From: Rhodococcus sp. G-MC3 | GTDB lineage: Bacteria; Actinomycetota; Actinomycetes; Mycobacteriales; Mycobacteriaceae | DNA: 64,000 nt | NCBI RefSeq assembly: GCF_030063335.1 | Contig: NZ_JASISW010000007.1 | Span: 62,001-126,000, forward strand | Direction of reading: 5' to 3' | Part shown: positions 26,153-35,797 of the stretch, piece after piece | Numbering within the stretch: the first letter of the stretch is position 1 | Layout of the letters: every line of letters starts with the position of its first letter | Program-made: the position numbers and the translations under genes | Notes under the pieces: generated by a model | Databases searched by the model: none | Told to the model about the DNA's origin: nothing | What the model saw: the letters and a program-made list of their open reading frames with translations, nothing else

Positions 26153-27322
26153 TCAGAGCTGAACGGTGGCAGTCCGATTGCCGCCGTCGTATTTGGCGCG
26201 GTACATCATCGAATCCGCTGCGCGCGTTGCTTTGGTGATTACTGTCGGACCGTCACCCCAGAGGTCGGCTGGACTCGAAACGATCGCGGCGCCGACGCTG
26301 ACGGTGATCGGAATCGAGTCGTCCGGCCGATACAGCGAAGGGTTGGTCCGATGGATCAGATCGTGAGCTTGCTCGATAGGACTGGAGAAGACGACGAGAA
26401 ATTCCTCGCCGCCGATGCGGGCTACGACGCCCTTGTCGCCGAACAGCGCGCTCAATCGGCGGGCGACCGAGATGATGACGTCGTCGCCACTGTCGTGTCC
26501 GAAGTGATCGTTGACGGCTTTGAACCGATCGATGTCCACCACGATCACCACGAGTGTGTGACCGCGTTGGTGACTTTTCGACAGCAGTTGCAGAGCAGCA
26601 TCTTCGACGCCTCGGCGATTGAGCAGATCGGTCAGTGGGTCGAGTAGCGAACGCCTGGCGTCACGGCCAATGGCTGTCCACGCGATGTGGGCCAAGAGGG
26701 GTATTGCGGAATTGATCGCAATGGCTACGAGACCGCCGGCCAAGGCGGTTGCGATGTCTTCTCGGTCGGAGAAGCAGGCCCTCACGATAGTGATGCCGAT
26801 GAATGCAGCACACCAGGCGAGGTGCGCCAACAACCACCGCGGGCTGAGAAAGTAGGTGCAGAGCGCGCCGGTGACGACGAAGAGTCCGGATCCGATGAGT
26901 GCTCCGAAGGGCTCGTACAGAACCAGTACGGAGGTGAGTCCGACATCGCCGAAGATTGCGAAAGTCACGAAGTCTCGGCGTCGGGGAAGCGGCCCGAAGA
27001 ACCACCGGAGTGCCACCGCGAGTTGTAAGAGCAGCACCAGCACGATCCACGCCTGAGCAATAAAGCCCACGGGCCCTCGCGAGCTGAACAGCATGAGTAT
27101 CGATGCTGCTGCGAACAACAGGGTTGCGGCGCCGAATACGTTCTGAATGGAACGGTGCAAACCTCGGGTGGAGCGGTGAAGGGTGATCCATTCGTAGTCG
27201 AACGGTTGGAGATACCACTCACGTAATGCAGCCGATACGTTGTCTGTCGACGGTCGGCGATGACTGGCTTTCCTGGAAGAGCCGGTGCCAGCACCCACCG
27301 CTCGTTCTATGTCGTTCGTCAC
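26153..27322 (-). CDS. Membrane-bound diguanylate cyclase (GGDEF)
   Basis: This 389-residue protein has about six N-terminal membrane helices (about residues 50-215) and a C-terminal GGDEF domain (about 220-385) with DPLTDLLNRRG, VDIDRFKAVNDHFGHDSGD and the active-site GGEEF. It should make cyclic di-GMP from two GTP. The RxxD product-inhibition site normally preceding GGDEF is not present (DKGV instead), so feedback inhibition is unlikely. The GTG start has GGGAGG close upstream. The membrane part probably senses an unknown signal. Confidence 0.93.
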   Translation of the reverse strand: MTNDIERAVGAGTGSSRKASHRRPSTDNVSAALREWYLQPFDYEWITLHRSTRGLHRSIQNVFGAATLLFAAASILMLFSSRGPVGFIAQAWIVLVLLLQLAVALRWFFGPLPRRRDFVTFAIFGDVGLTSVLVLYEPFGALIGSGLFVVTGALCTYFLSPRWLLAHLAWCAAFIGITIVRACFSDREDIATALAGGLVAIAINSAIPLLAHIAWTAIGRDARRSLLDPLTDLLNRRGVEDAALQLLSKSHQRGHTLVVIVVDIDRFKAVNDHFGHDSGDDVIISVARRLSALFGDKGVVARIGGEEFLVVFSSPIEQAHDLIHRTNPSLYRPDDSIPITVSVGAAIVSSPADLWGDGPTVITKATRAADSMMYRAKYDGGNRTATVQL

Positions 27323-27395
27323 GGCCTCCCGCCACTACCCCCGGTGTGACACCAGACTAGCCAGCAAAAACGGCAATTGGTTTGTTTTCGAAGAT

Positions 27396-28370
27396 TCACC
27401 GGTTCGAGGACAGCGTATTCAAAACTCCGGCGATCTGCTCGGCTCGTCCGGTGGTGATGGTCAACCGCTGTCCGTTCGCGAACGTCACGAACACTGCTGG
27501 ACCCGTGGCCGTCGCGACGGCGTAATTACCCCGGCCCTTGACGCGCAGTCCCCAGCCACCGAAATCCTTGTACGGCTCGACCTCACGTACCGACGCTCCG
27601 GTCACTTCGACCAACGAGTAGTCGAACGCCGCCATGCCGAGGCTTCGGACGTGAATGCCTTCGAGGTCGACCACCAGTTCGTAGCGCATCAGCGACACCG
27701 GGAGTACGCCCAACGGTAGGAAGATGGCCACCGGCCACCAGGACTCCGCGAGCCAACAGGTCAACCCGGCCGCTGCGGCAAGGATCGTGAACAGGACTGC
27801 AACGGCAACCCTTCCTGCACCCAGCGGCTCGATGATCGGCAGTTCCTCGTCGGGCGCCAAGGGCTCGGAGGCGCGCGGCAGCGACGCAGGCGGGGGTGAG
27901 TCGGCGTCGACCCGCTCGCGGTAATCGCGCAACAACGACGCTCCGAGGAGTCCGACGCAGAAGCCGACCAACGTTCCGACGCCGAGAGCCCAGCCGGGAA
28001 TTTCGACTTGGGTCACCGACTGGACGTCCAACTGCTTGCCGATGATTGCCAGGTGCAGCACGGTGATGAGGCCGACGACGGTCGATCCGATCATCAGCAT
28101 GGTTCGGCGCATGATCAGCAGGGCGTGCGCGAGCGCGGCAATGGCACTGCAACCACCGCCGACCAGCACGATCACGATTGCCAGTGTCCAGGCGCTCGTG
28201 CTGGGGTTCATGAAGCCGTCGGGTTCGGTACCGGACCAGTGTGTTGCGATCTCGTCGGGCAGGCGCGAGCGCCACACGTGCACGCTGACCACTGTGAGCA
28301 CGGCTGCTGCGATCGGCAGAACGACCCCGAAAATTACGCCCGCCGGATCGAAGGTTCTCTGTGTGCGCAT
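27396..28370 (-). CDS. DUF1648-containing membrane protein
   Basis: This 324-residue protein begins with MRTQRTFDPAG, followed by a hydrophobic helix and the DUF1648 signature SRLPDEIATHWSGTEPDGFMN. Further membrane segments follow (about residues 60-130 and 200-230), and then a soluble C-terminal region with YELVVDLEGIHVRSLG that resembles a PH-like domain. The function is unknown; DUF1648 occurs in SdpI-type immunity and signalling proteins. The ATG at 28370 is preferred because the longer reading would overlap the preceding gene. It lies five bases after the SdpI-like gene stop, so the pair forms an operon. Confidence 0.78.
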   Translation of the reverse strand: MRTQRTFDPAGVIFGVVLPIAAAVLTVVSVHVWRSRLPDEIATHWSGTEPDGFMNPSTSAWTLAIVIVLVGGGCSAIAALAHALLIMRRTMLMIGSTVVGLITVLHLAIIGKQLDVQSVTQVEIPGWALGVGTLVGFCVGLLGASLLRDYRERVDADSPPPASLPRASEPLAPDEELPIIEPLGAGRVAVAVLFTILAAAAGLTCWLAESWWPVAIFLPLGVLPVSLMRYELVVDLEGIHVRSLGMAAFDYSLVEVTGASVREVEPYKDFGGWGLRVKGRGNYAVATATGPAVFVTFANGQRLTITTGRAEQIAGVLNTLSSNR

Positions 28371-28375
28371 GATGC

Positions 28376-28777
28376 TCAGCTCGGTGCGCAGGCATCCTTC
28401 AGGCTGCACGAGATGCAGGAGTGCCCGCATCCGCCCGCCTCGTCCACCGGCTTCGCGGCCGCGGTGCGCGCACCGATCGAACCGCCGACACCAGCAGTGA
28501 CGAACGCGGCAATCAGGCACGCGACGACGGCGACGACGGCAAGGACACTCGTCAGCATCAGAGCGGCTGCGGCGCCAATTAGAAGGAGAAGAGCGGCCGC
28601 GGCGTTTGTCGGACCGGCAACCTTGTTCGCCATGATGAACGTCTCGTCGTCCCGCATCGACTCGGCCGTGCGCACACCGGCCCACCGGTTGCGCGGGAGT
28701 TTGCCCGTCAGGCCGGCAGCGGCAACGGAGCCGACGACGAGCGCGAGCACGAACAGCAGTATGGACACGACGATCAC
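28376..28777 (-). CDS. SdpI/YhfL-like small membrane protein with a cysteine-rich tail
   Basis: This 133-residue protein has three membrane helices and the SdpI-family segment [21 protein letters not shown] followed by ANKVAGP. SdpI proteins confer immunity to, or sense, toxic peptides in Bacillus; actinobacterial members are uncharacterised. Unusually, it ends in a cysteine-rich tail ([14 protein letters not shown]), which could bind metal or form disulfides. It uses a GTG start and is followed immediately by the DUF1648 gene. Confidence 0.75.
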   Translation of the reverse strand: MIVVSILLFVLALVVGSVAAAGLTGKLPRNRWAGVRTAESMRDDETFIMANKVAGPTNAAAALLLLIGAAAALMLTSVLAVVAVVACLIAAFVTAGVGGSIGARTAAAKPVDEAGGCGHSCISCSLKDACAPS

Positions 28778-28833
28778 GCCGGTAAGAATACGTCGACTAC
28801 AGGCCGAAGTACCAGGCGGCCCAGCTCACGCTT

Positions 28834-28839
28834 TACGCT
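28834..28839 (+). promoter_or_regulatory. -10 element of leuS (leaderless type)
   Basis: TACGCT is followed by seven bases and the GTG at 28847. This argues for 28847 rather than the in-frame GTG at 28841. Confidence 0.5.
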
Positions 28840-28846
28840 GGTGAGT

Positions 28847-31669
28847 GTGACCGATCCAGCCAAAGCGCCTTCCGAGACCGTCCCCGAGCATCGTTATACC
28901 GCGGATGTGGCCGGGCGTATCGAGCAGCAGTGGCAAGACCTGTGGGATGAGCAGGGCATCTTCGACGCCCCCAACCCCGTCGGCCCCCTCGCCGGTGACG
29001 TTCCCAAGGACAAGCTTTTCGTGCAGGACATGTTCCCGTATCCGTCGGGCAGCGGTCTGCACGTCGGACACCCCCTCGGCTACATCGCGACCGACGTCTT
29101 CGCTCGGTTCCACCGCATGCACGGACGCAATGTTCTGCATGCCCTCGGCTACGACGCCTTCGGCTTGCCCGCCGAGCAGTACGCCGTTCAGACGGGAACG
29201 CACCCGCGTTCGACGACCGAAACCAACATCGCGAACATGCGACGCCAGCTCCGTCGCCTCGGGCTCGGGCACGACCGTCGCCGGTCGTTGGCGACGACGG
29301 ACGTCGACTTCTACCACTGGACGCAGTGGATCTTCCTGCAGATCTTCAACTCCTGGTACGACGTGGATCAGTCGAAGGCGCGTCCCATTTCCGAACTGGA
29401 ATCGTCTTTTGCCGATGGTTCGCGGGCGTTGGACGACGGCCGCGACTGGGCTGCTCTGACGGCATCCGAGCGTGCAGGCGTCCTCGACGGATTCCGCCTG
29501 GTCTACGAGTCCAACTCGATGGTCAACTGGTGCCCCGGCCTCGGCACTGTCCTTGCCAACGAGGAGGTCACCTCGGACGGCCGCAGTGATCGCGGAAACT
29601 TCCCGGTGTTCCGAAAGAATCTGCGGCAGTGGATGATGCGCATCACCGCGTACTCGGACCGGTTGATCGACGACCTCGAGTACCTGGACTGGCCGGACAA
29701 GGTCAAGTCGATGCAGCGCAACTGGATCGGGCGCTCCCGCGGTGCGCAGGTTTCCTTTTCCGGGATTGACGTGTTCACGACCCGTCCGGACACTTTGTTC
29801 GGTGCGAGCTATGTGGTTCTTGCTCCCGAACACAACCTGGTCGACGGGTTGGTGGCCGCGCAGTGGCCTGCCGACGTGCCTGCCGTGTGGACCGGGGACG
29901 CCGCGACCCCCGCCGAGGCCATCGCTGCCTACCGCGCAAGCATCGCCGCGAAGTCGGACCTCGAGCGCCAGGAGAACAAGGACAAGACCGGCGTTTTCAC
30001 CGGCTCCTATGCCGAAAACCCCGTCAACGGCGAGCAGGTCCCGGTCTTCATCGCCGACTACGTGCTCACCGGCTATGGAACCGGCGCAATCATGGCTGTT
30101 CCCGGGCACGATCAGCGCGACTGGGAATTTGCGAAGAAGTTCGAACTGCCTGTCCGCGAGGTCATTTCGGGTGGCAACGTCACCGAGGCTGCGTACCTCG
30201 GCGACGGCGCGCTGGTCAACTCTGATTTTTTGAGCGGACTCTCGGTGGAGGAAGCCAAGGCGACCGTCATTGCTCGCCTCGAAAAAGAGGGCAAAGGCAA
30301 AGGCACTATTCAGTACAAGCTGCGCGATTGGCTCTTCGCGCGCCAGCGGTACTGGGGCGAGCCGTTCCCCATCGTGTACGACGCGGAGGGCAACGCCCAT
30401 GCGCTCCCGGATTCACTTCTGCCGGTGGAGCTTCCGGAGGTCGCGGACTACGCGCCCGTCTCGTTCGACCCCGATGACGCCAGCTCCGAGCCCTCGCCTC
30501 CACTGGCGAAGGCGACAGACTGGGTGAACGTCGAACTCGATCTGGGCGACGGTATGGCGACCTACCGCCGCGACACCAACGTGATGCCGCAGTGGGCAGG
30601 CAGTTCCTGGTACCAACTGCGTTACATCGACCCGACCAACTCCGAGACATTCGCGGATCCGGAGAACGAGAAGTACTGGGTCGGACCGCGTCCCGAGATC
30701 CACGGTCCCCACGATCCCGGCGGCGTCGATCTGTATGTCGGCGGCGTCGAACACGCTGTTCTGCACCTGCTCTACTCGCGTTTCTGGCACAAGGTGCTCT
30801 TCGACCTCGGCCACGTCAGCTCGAGCGAGCCGTACCGCCGCCTGTACAACCAGGGATACATCCAGGCGTACGCGTTCACCGATGCGCGCGGGGTCTACGT
30901 GCCTGCCGAGGAAGTGGAAGAGCGCGACGGCGCGTGGTTCTACCAGGGCGAACCGGTCAACCGTGAGTACGGGAAGATGGGCAAGAGCCTGAAGAATTCC
31001 GTCTCCCCCGACGACATCTTCGCCGAGTACGGCGCGGACACCCTGCGGTTCTACGAGATGTCGATGGGCCCGCTGGACACATCACGACCGTGGGCGACGA
31101 AGGACGTCGTGGGCGCGCAGCGATTCCTGCAGCGCGTGTGGCGTCTGGTGCTCGACGAAGAGACGGGTGCGGTACGCGTCACCGACGAGAAGCCGAGCGA
31201 GGACACTCTGCGGGTACTCAATCGGATCATCGACGGTGTGGAAGCGGATTACACTGCGCTGCGCGACAATACGGCCGGCGCCAAGCTCATCGAGCTGACC
31301 AACCACCTCACCAAGGAATACCCGAACGGTGCCCCGCGCGGTGTCGTCGAGCCGTTGATCCTGATGCTTGCACCCATGGCTCCTCACCTGTCCGAGGAAC
31401 TGTGGAAGCAACTCGGGCACGACCGCTCTCTCGCGCACGGTCCGTTCCCGCGGGTGGACAAGAAGTGGCTCGTCGCCGATACCGTCGACTACCCCATCCA
31501 GGTCAACGGCAAGGTGCGGAGCCGCATCACGGTACCGGCGGATTCCACCAACGACGACGTCGAGAAGATCGCATTGGCGGAGGAGAAGATCGTCGCACTG
31601 CTGGACGGAAAGGCGCCGACGAAGGTCATCGTCATTCCCGGTCGCATGGTCAACATCGTCCTGAAGTGA
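28847..31669 (+). CDS. leuS: Leucyl-tRNA synthetase
   Basis: This class I synthetase of about 940 residues charges tRNA-Leu. The ATP-binding HIGH equivalent is HVGH in [14 protein letters not shown], and the KMSKS equivalent is KMGKS in [16 protein letters not shown]. The CP1 editing domain contains [21 protein letters not shown]. The anticodon-binding and C-terminal domains follow, ending in [15 protein letters not shown]. The start is GTG, leaderless at 28847 or two codons earlier at 28841. A small conserved gene follows five bases after the stop. Confidence 0.98.
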   Translation: MTDPAKAPSETVPEHRYTADVAGRIEQQWQDLWDEQGIFDAPNPVGPLAGDVPKDKLFVQDMFPYPSGSGLHVGHPLGYIATDVFARFHRMHGRNVLHALGYDAFGLPAEQYAVQTGTHPRSTTETNIANMRRQLRRLGLGHDRRRSLATTDVDFYHWTQWIFLQIFNSWYDVDQSKARPISELESSFADGSRALDDGRDWAALTASERAGVLDGFRLVYESNSMVNWCPGLGTVLANEEVTSDGRSDRGNFPVFRKNLRQWMMRITAYSDRLIDDLEYLDWPDKVKSMQRNWIGRSRGAQVSFSGIDVFTTRPDTLFGASYVVLAPEHNLVDGLVAAQWPADVPAVWTGDAATPAEAIAAYRASIAAKSDLERQENKDKTGVFTGSYAENPVNGEQVPVFIADYVLTGYGTGAIMAVPGHDQRDWEFAKKFELPVREVISGGNVTEAAYLGDGALVNSDFLSGLSVEEAKATVIARLEKEGKGKGTIQYKLRDWLFARQRYWGEPFPIVYDAEGNAHALPDSLLPVELPEVADYAPVSFDPDDASSEPSPPLAKATDWVNVELDLGDGMATYRRDTNVMPQWAGSSWYQLRYIDPTNSETFADPENEKYWVGPRPEIHGPHDPGGVDLYVGGVEHAVLHLLYSRFWHKVLFDLGHVSSSEPYRRLYNQGYIQAYAFTDARGVYVPAEEVEERDGAWFYQGEPVNREYGKMGKSLKNSVSPDDIFAEYGADTLRFYEMSMGPLDTSRPWATKDVVGAQRFLQRVWRLVLDEETGAVRVTDEKPSEDTLRVLNRIIDGVEADYTALRDNTAGAKLIELTNHLTKEYPNGAPRGVVEPLILMLAPMAPHLSEELWKQLGHDRSLAHGPFPRVDKKWLVADTVDYPIQVNGKVRSRITVPADSTNDDVEKIALAEEKIVALLDGKAPTKVIVIPGRMVNIVLK

Positions 31670-31674
31670 CGTCC

Positions 31675-32304
31675 ATGAAACCCGGCAGCACGCTGACAAC
31701 GGTGATGTTGAGTCCCGTCGTCGGCGGATTGATCCAATTGTGGACGGACACCGGCGCGCATCTTTGGACAGTGGCCGACCCGGATGGGCTGACTGCCGTT
31801 CTGGGTCGGGGTCGGATTGCTCGCACATCCATGCCGGACAACCGCTTTCGCGAGGCGGGCCTGTTCGACGCGATCAGTTCCACTCTGCTCCTGCAGGAAC
31901 ACACTTTCGCGCTGTTGGAACCGGTGGCACCCGAGACGAACCCGTGGAACTCGCTGCAGGAATTCCTCAGTGATGTGTCGATGGCCGCCGCCCAGCGCGG
32001 AGAATTTTGGGTGCTCGAGCTCGGTGGCTGGGATTCACCGCAGATTCCGTACTGCTTCGCCGCCGTGATGACGTCACCCGAGTCCGCTGTTTCCGTGGTG
32101 GAGACGTCCCCGGTGCCGCGCGGCACGGGGGTGTGGCCGGACGACGTTCCGCAGGATCAGACGGGCACGTCGGTGTCCGGGCCCGCGACGGAGGACTCCG
32201 TCGCGGCCGCGTCGATCTTCGCGGCCGCAGCGGCGTCGCTGTGGAACGTGCAACCTTGGGATCTTGCGATCACATTCGGGCAGTTGCCCTCGCACGAGGA
32301 CTGA
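31675..32304 (+). CDS. Conserved hypothetical protein downstream of leuS
   Basis: This 209-residue protein starts five bases after the leuS stop, so it is probably cotranscribed. There is no signal peptide and no clear membrane helix; an alanine-rich helix (AAASIFAAAAASLW) sits near the end. I do not recognise a domain. A tryptophan-rich first half (LIQLWTDTGAHLWTV) and the segment GEFWVLELGGWDSPQIPYCFAAVMTSPE suggest a compact alpha/beta fold. The ATG at 31675 is chosen over a longer frame that would overlap leuS. Confidence 0.7.
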   Translation: MKPGSTLTTVMLSPVVGGLIQLWTDTGAHLWTVADPDGLTAVLGRGRIARTSMPDNRFREAGLFDAISSTLLLQEHTFALLEPVAPETNPWNSLQEFLSDVSMAAAQRGEFWVLELGGWDSPQIPYCFAAVMTSPESAVSVVETSPVPRGTGVWPDDVPQDQTGTSVSGPATEDSVAAASIFAAAAASLWNVQPWDLAITFGQLPSHED

Positions 32305-32372
32305 CCAGGGGAACTACCCGTGACACGGCTTCGCCGCCCTATCGACGCGCGGGCCGGATACCCGCACCGAAC

Positions 32373-33074
32373 TCAGATGTACTTGTTCACCAACGGCCCG
32401 ACGAGCTCGAAGGACGTGGCGTCGGGCACCAGGTACTTGGTCACCTCGCCGCTGACGAAAGGGTGCCAGGCCGGCCCGATGTCGGATCCGTCGGTGGAGA
32501 CCACGATGGCTTCCCCGACGTACACGCCGGGGAAGTGCTTGCTCGCCAGAGCCTCGTTGTGAGTCGCGATGGCGAGCAGTTCCTCGGCGCGGCTGCGGTC
32601 GATATCGTCGCCCATGCCCGCGAGGAGTGAAGCAGAACTTTCGACGCTGCTGGACTGCATCGGCTCGCTGTCGAGGATGGTCAGGCTGCGCACGGCGACG
32701 CCGCGTCCCTGAAGTACGACGGCAACGGCGTGAGCCAGTAAGCCTCCGAAGGAGAGGCCGAGCAGGTGTAGTGGCCCTGAGCTGCGTATTGCGAGGATCT
32801 CGTCGGCGTAGTGAGTGGCAAGTGCAGTGAGCGAGACCGGGCGATCCCCCGGGGTCTGGAGGCCGTAGACGGGGTGTTCTGCTCCGATGTGTGCAGCGAG
32901 AGCGGTGTAGCAAGAGGCGAGGCCGTCGATCGGGTGGATGCAGAAGACGGGTGCCTCGGTGCCGGTGGGCCGGATCGGCAGAATTGCCTGGATCGGCTCG
33001 GTCGAATACTCGGTGGTCTTGCGGTCGGCGACATCGTCGTAAGTGAGATGAGAGTAATCGTTGATGACGGTCAT
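32373..33074 (-). CDS. Stand-alone thioesterase of NRPS type
   Basis: This 233-residue alpha/beta hydrolase has FCIHPIDGLASCYTALAAHI, the nucleophile elbow GLSFGG and a late AWHPFVSGEV segment. It resembles the C-terminal thioesterase domain of the synthetase encoded 6.4 kb away (FCIHPIVGLSWCYG, GWSLGG, TWHPYVRGTI) more than classic type II editing enzymes. It could hydrolyse misprimed carriers or release a peptide. GGAGG lies eight bases before the ATG. It stands alone, with a 351-bp gene-free region upstream. Pairing with the local NRPS is inference. Confidence 0.8.
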   Translation of the reverse strand: MTVINDYSHLTYDDVADRKTTEYSTEPIQAILPIRPTGTEAPVFCIHPIDGLASCYTALAAHIGAEHPVYGLQTPGDRPVSLTALATHYADEILAIRSSGPLHLLGLSFGGLLAHAVAVVLQGRGVAVRSLTILDSEPMQSSSVESSASLLAGMGDDIDRSRAEELLAIATHNEALASKHFPGVYVGEAIVVSTDGSDIGPAWHPFVSGEVTKYLVPDATSFELVGPLVNKYI

Positions 33075-33425
33075 GCTGTGGCCTCCGGGGTCGAGTCTTA
33101 GAGATTCAGGGCGTGAGCGAGCCCTGCTGTAGTTCGTATTCGCCGATTGACGAGTATGTCGGCCGAGCGTCCTGATGTGTTACCTACGTCTCACTGGACT
33201 TTCCACTCAACCATGAGCGTTCGGCGAGCGCATTAGTGAATCGTCACCAAAAAGTGTCCGCGATGCTGGCGTGACCGTTATCTGCCCATTGGGCCGAATC
33301 ACACAGTGGTAATTCGCATTTCGGCTGTTCGAGGCCTTGCGGGTGATGCAAGTGTGGACATCTGTGGCGCAGAGGGCCCCAAATCAGCAGTCACACCAGT
33401 CACATAAGTATCAGCCATGGCGGCA
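33075..33425. other. Gene-free region upstream of the thioesterase gene
   Basis: No open frame with family support lies here. It should carry the thioesterase promoter (minus strand) and the 3' end of azlD transcription. Two CAGTCAC copies with a nine-base period lie at 33388-33394 and 33397-33403. I see no strong hairpin. Confidence 0.45.
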
Positions 33426-33752
33426 CTACAGAATCCAGTTCTCCAGCAGGACACACGTGGCCGTCCCGACGAGAATGCTCAGGGCCGCGTTGCGTCGTAG
33501 TAGGTGAGTCCCGACGGTGGCTGCGACGCCCGCGATCTGTGGCACGCCGTGGTGCGCGCTGAGAAGATCGATCGAGGACAGGGCGTAGATGGCGAGCACG
33601 GCGACGGCGCCCAGCGGCATCCATCCGCCGATCGCGTCGAGAAGCGCCGACTCACGCAGCCGGGATCGCACGGCAAACGGGATTGCTCTCAGTGCAAATG
33701 TGATTCCCACTGCTGCAGCGAGTGCACCCGCGACGTACACGTAGTCGGTCAT
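33426..33752 (-). CDS. azlD: AzlD-family branched-chain amino acid export subunit
   Basis: This 108-residue protein has about four membrane helices and an early AVGITFALRAIPFAVRSRLRES segment typical of AzlD. AzlC and AzlD form a two-subunit exporter for branched-chain amino acids and similar compounds. The ATG overlaps the azlC stop as ATGA, so the two are translationally coupled. Longer in-frame readings are shadows of azlC. Confidence 0.9.
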   Translation of the reverse strand: MTDYVYVAGALAAAVGITFALRAIPFAVRSRLRESALLDAIGGWMPLGAVAVLAIYALSSIDLLSAHHGVPQIAGVAATVGTHLLRRNAALSILVGTATCVLLENWIL

Positions 33753-34429
33753 GACCTGCGCGCCCGGTAGTGGCGAACGATCGACACCGCGGTGAAGACA
33801 CCCATGGACACGAGCAGCATCGATCCCGGTGCCAGCAGAAGTCCGAGTGCTCCGGCCGCGCAGGCCAGCATCAGGGTGACTCGGTCGGGATCGGCGCGGT
33901 ACGTGTCCAGTGCGAGCACGACGAACAGTGCCGTGAGGACGAAGTCCATCCCCCGCACGTCGCCGAGTGCGACCTGACCGACCGCTGCGCCGATGAACGA
34001 CCCGAGAACCCACGACGAATGCAGGCCGATCTGTGTCCACAGAATCTGCCCACTGCGCATACGGGTGGACGCGAGCGCGAAGGCTTCGTCGCACAGCGCA
34101 AAGATGCTGTATAGCTTCGCGAATCGCCCGTCGACGCGGTGCAGCGGGAACGTCAGTCCGTAGAACAGGTGGCGCGAGTTCACCAGGAATGTCGTGGCGG
34201 CGATGGCGGCGATCGGCATTCCTGCGGCCAACATTCCAACCAGGATGAATTCGACTGAACCGGCGAACAGGACGCCGGAGATGATCGGGGCCAACCACCA
34301 CGGCAGGCCCTGGGTAGTGACGGTGACGCCCAAACCGATTCCGAGAACCAGCAATCCGATCCAGACGACGCTTGCGGAGCGTGCGGCATCCCGGAGAGGA
34401 GACAGCGAGATTTCGGCCTGAACGGTCAT
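33749..34429 (-). CDS. azlC: AzlC-family branched-chain amino acid exporter subunit
   Basis: This protein of about 226 residues has several membrane helices and the family motif FILVGMLAAGMPIAAIAATTFLVNSRHLFYGLTF, plus FALCDEAFALAS. The ATG at 34429 follows a TATCAT -10 by six bases; a start nine codons upstream is less likely. It is divergent from an Lrp/AsnC-type regulator whose putative boxes overlap the azlC promoter. This is the usual arrangement for amino-acid-responsive control of azlCD. Confidence 0.93.
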   Translation of the reverse strand: MTVQAEISLSPLRDAARSASVVWIGLLVLGIGLGVTVTTQGLPWWLAPIISGVLFAGSVEFILVGMLAAGMPIAAIAATTFLVNSRHLFYGLTFPLHRVDGRFAKLYSIFALCDEAFALASTRMRSGQILWTQIGLHSSWVLGSFIGAAVGQVALGDVRGMDFVLTALFVVLALDTYRADPDRVTLMLACAAGALGLLLAPGSMLLVSMGVFTAVSIVRHYRARRS

Positions 34430-34430
34430 G

Positions 34431-34542
34431 GAGCAATGATAGGGAAACGCACTCAATGAATTATTGCTCGAACTTGCTGGATCAGCTGCTCTACAGCAAT
34501 ATGTGGGACGTGGATTCCATCGACGAGCACATTCTATTGCTC
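34431..34542. promoter_or_regulatory. Three GAGCAAT/ATTGCTC boxes between azlC and the Lrp-type gene
   Basis: GAGCAAT at 34431-34437 and its inverted copy ATTGCTC at 34463-34469 are about three helical turns apart. A further ATTGCTC lies at 34536-34542, and AGCAAT directly precedes the ATG at 34501. The boxes overlap the azlC -10 element (34436-34441). Multiple phased half-sites are typical of Lrp/AsnC operators. Confidence 0.5.
34436..34441 (-). promoter_or_regulatory. -10 element of azlC (leaderless type)
   Basis: On the minus strand TATCAT is followed by six bases and the ATG at 34429. Confidence 0.45.
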
Positions 34543-34953
34543 CTGCAGGAGGACGGTCGTCTGTCCAATCAGGACCTGGCCGCCCGCGTCGGACTGACTC
34601 CCGCGCCGTGCCTTCGTCGTGTGCGAAAGCTGGAGGAGGACGGCGTCATCGCGGGTTACTCTGCGATCGTCGACCGGACTCGTCTCGGGCGTGGTTTCGA
34701 AGTCATCATTCATGCAGATCTTGTCGCGAAGGATCTCAGGACCGTGGGGGCGTTCGAGAACAGGATCGCCGGCATGGACGAGGTGGCCGAACTACGACGG
34801 ATGTTCGGCATCCCCGACTACTTCATCCGGGTCCGTGTCGCCGACCTCGCGGCATTCGAGAAGTGGCTGACGACGCAGTTGATGGGAGATCCCGCGATCG
34901 CCCGCGTGGATTCGCGCATCACCATGAAAGTCCTGAAAACCGACGCACCCTAG
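34501..34953 (+). CDS. Lrp/AsnC-family transcriptional regulator
   Basis: This protein of about 150 residues has an N-terminal helix-turn-helix (IDEHILLLLQEDGRLSNQDLAARVGLTPAPCLRRVRKLEEDGVI) and a C-terminal RAM effector domain (FEVIIHADLVAK; FGIPDYFIRVRVADLAAFEKWL). The ATG at 34501 gives the usual family N-terminus; an ATG at 34456 would add 15 residues. It is divergent from azlCD and probably regulates it and itself through the repeated boxes between them. Confidence 0.92.
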   Translation: MWDVDSIDEHILLLLQEDGRLSNQDLAARVGLTPAPCLRRVRKLEEDGVIAGYSAIVDRTRLGRGFEVIIHADLVAKDLRTVGAFENRIAGMDEVAELRRMFGIPDYFIRVRVADLAAFEKWLTTQLMGDPAIARVDSRITMKVLKTDAP

Positions 34954-35202
34954 GCGCGCCCAATACCCGCCCCTGGAATCAGCGCACCTGCGGGTATCGA
35001 CCGTCGCCGAGGTCGGGGTCGGGCAGGACGCCGTTCACTGTGATCGAGCAGGCCTCGTCGACGATGATCCCGTAGTTGCGCCAACATGTGTGCGATCGCG
35101 AGATTGCTGTCCACGGTGTCTATTTCGGAGGAACACACCGATAATCGGGAACAGGTGATTTCCCGGCAGAAATCTAACACCGCTCGACCCACACGGCCAC
35201 AA

Positions 35203-35628
35203 TCAGATGGACCCCAAGTCTGCACCCAGCCAGTGCTCGATTTTCAGGGCGAAGAGAGTCTGATCTCCGTGATCGGATGTGGCGAATTCGAGGTATCCGT
35301 CGACCTTCTCTGGCTGGAGGTAGCGCTCGGCCATCTCGCGGAGCTGTGCGGCGGTGCCGGGTTCCTCGCGAACCACGGGTCCGTCGACGGCAACATACTT
35401 GATGGTGGGAGCGACGCGCTCGACCATCAAGCTGAATCGACCTGCAGCGCGGATTAATTCGGCCTTCCTGGACGTTTTTCCCGTCAGCAACCATGCTTCG
35501 CCGCCGGGGGTGTACTGGTACCAGATGGGTACCGTCAGCGGACCTCGATCGTTGCCGGCAAATACCGACAGGGCCGCTATGTGCGGCTCGGACAGAAACT
35601 CTTCTCGTTCCGATTTCGACAATGCCAT
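35203..35628 (-). CDS. Pyridoxamine 5'-phosphate oxidase-like flavin/F420-binding protein
   Basis: This 141-residue split-barrel protein has PHIAALSVFAGNDRGPLTVPIWYQY, then WLLTGKTSRKAELIRAAGRFSLMVER and YVAVDGPVV, the typical PPOX pattern. Actinobacterial members bind F420 or FMN, or degrade haem; no catalytic assignment is possible. A TAAGCT element six bases before the ATG suggests leaderless translation. Upstream and downstream gaps are short and hold no other gene. Confidence 0.87.
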   Translation of the reverse strand: MALSKSEREEFLSEPHIAALSVFAGNDRGPLTVPIWYQYTPGGEAWLLTGKTSRKAELIRAAGRFSLMVERVAPTIKYVAVDGPVVREEPGTAAQLREMAERYLQPEKVDGYLEFATSDHGDQTLFALKIEHWLGADLGSI

Positions 35629-35634
35629 GCGGTC

Positions 35635-35640
35635 AGCTTA
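35635..35640 (-). promoter_or_regulatory. -10 element of the PPOX-type gene
   Basis: On the minus strand TAAGCT is followed by six bases and the ATG at 35628. Confidence 0.45.
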
Positions 35641-35797
35641 GGGTGATTTCTGCAGGTCGTCGAAGGGTTCGGCATATCGATACCGCCCGTTCATCAGCTT
35701 GTCCTCTGGAATCCCTCCCACCCGCGGCCCAGCCACAACACTGCCACCGGTTTACAACGCAAGTTTCAGTTGTGTACGCGCTCCAGGGTTGTGAGCG

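Noticed and set aside
31090..31674. Long upstream extension of the gene after leuS
   Set aside because: It overlaps leuS in another frame; the ATG at 31675, five bases after the leuS stop, is the sensible start.
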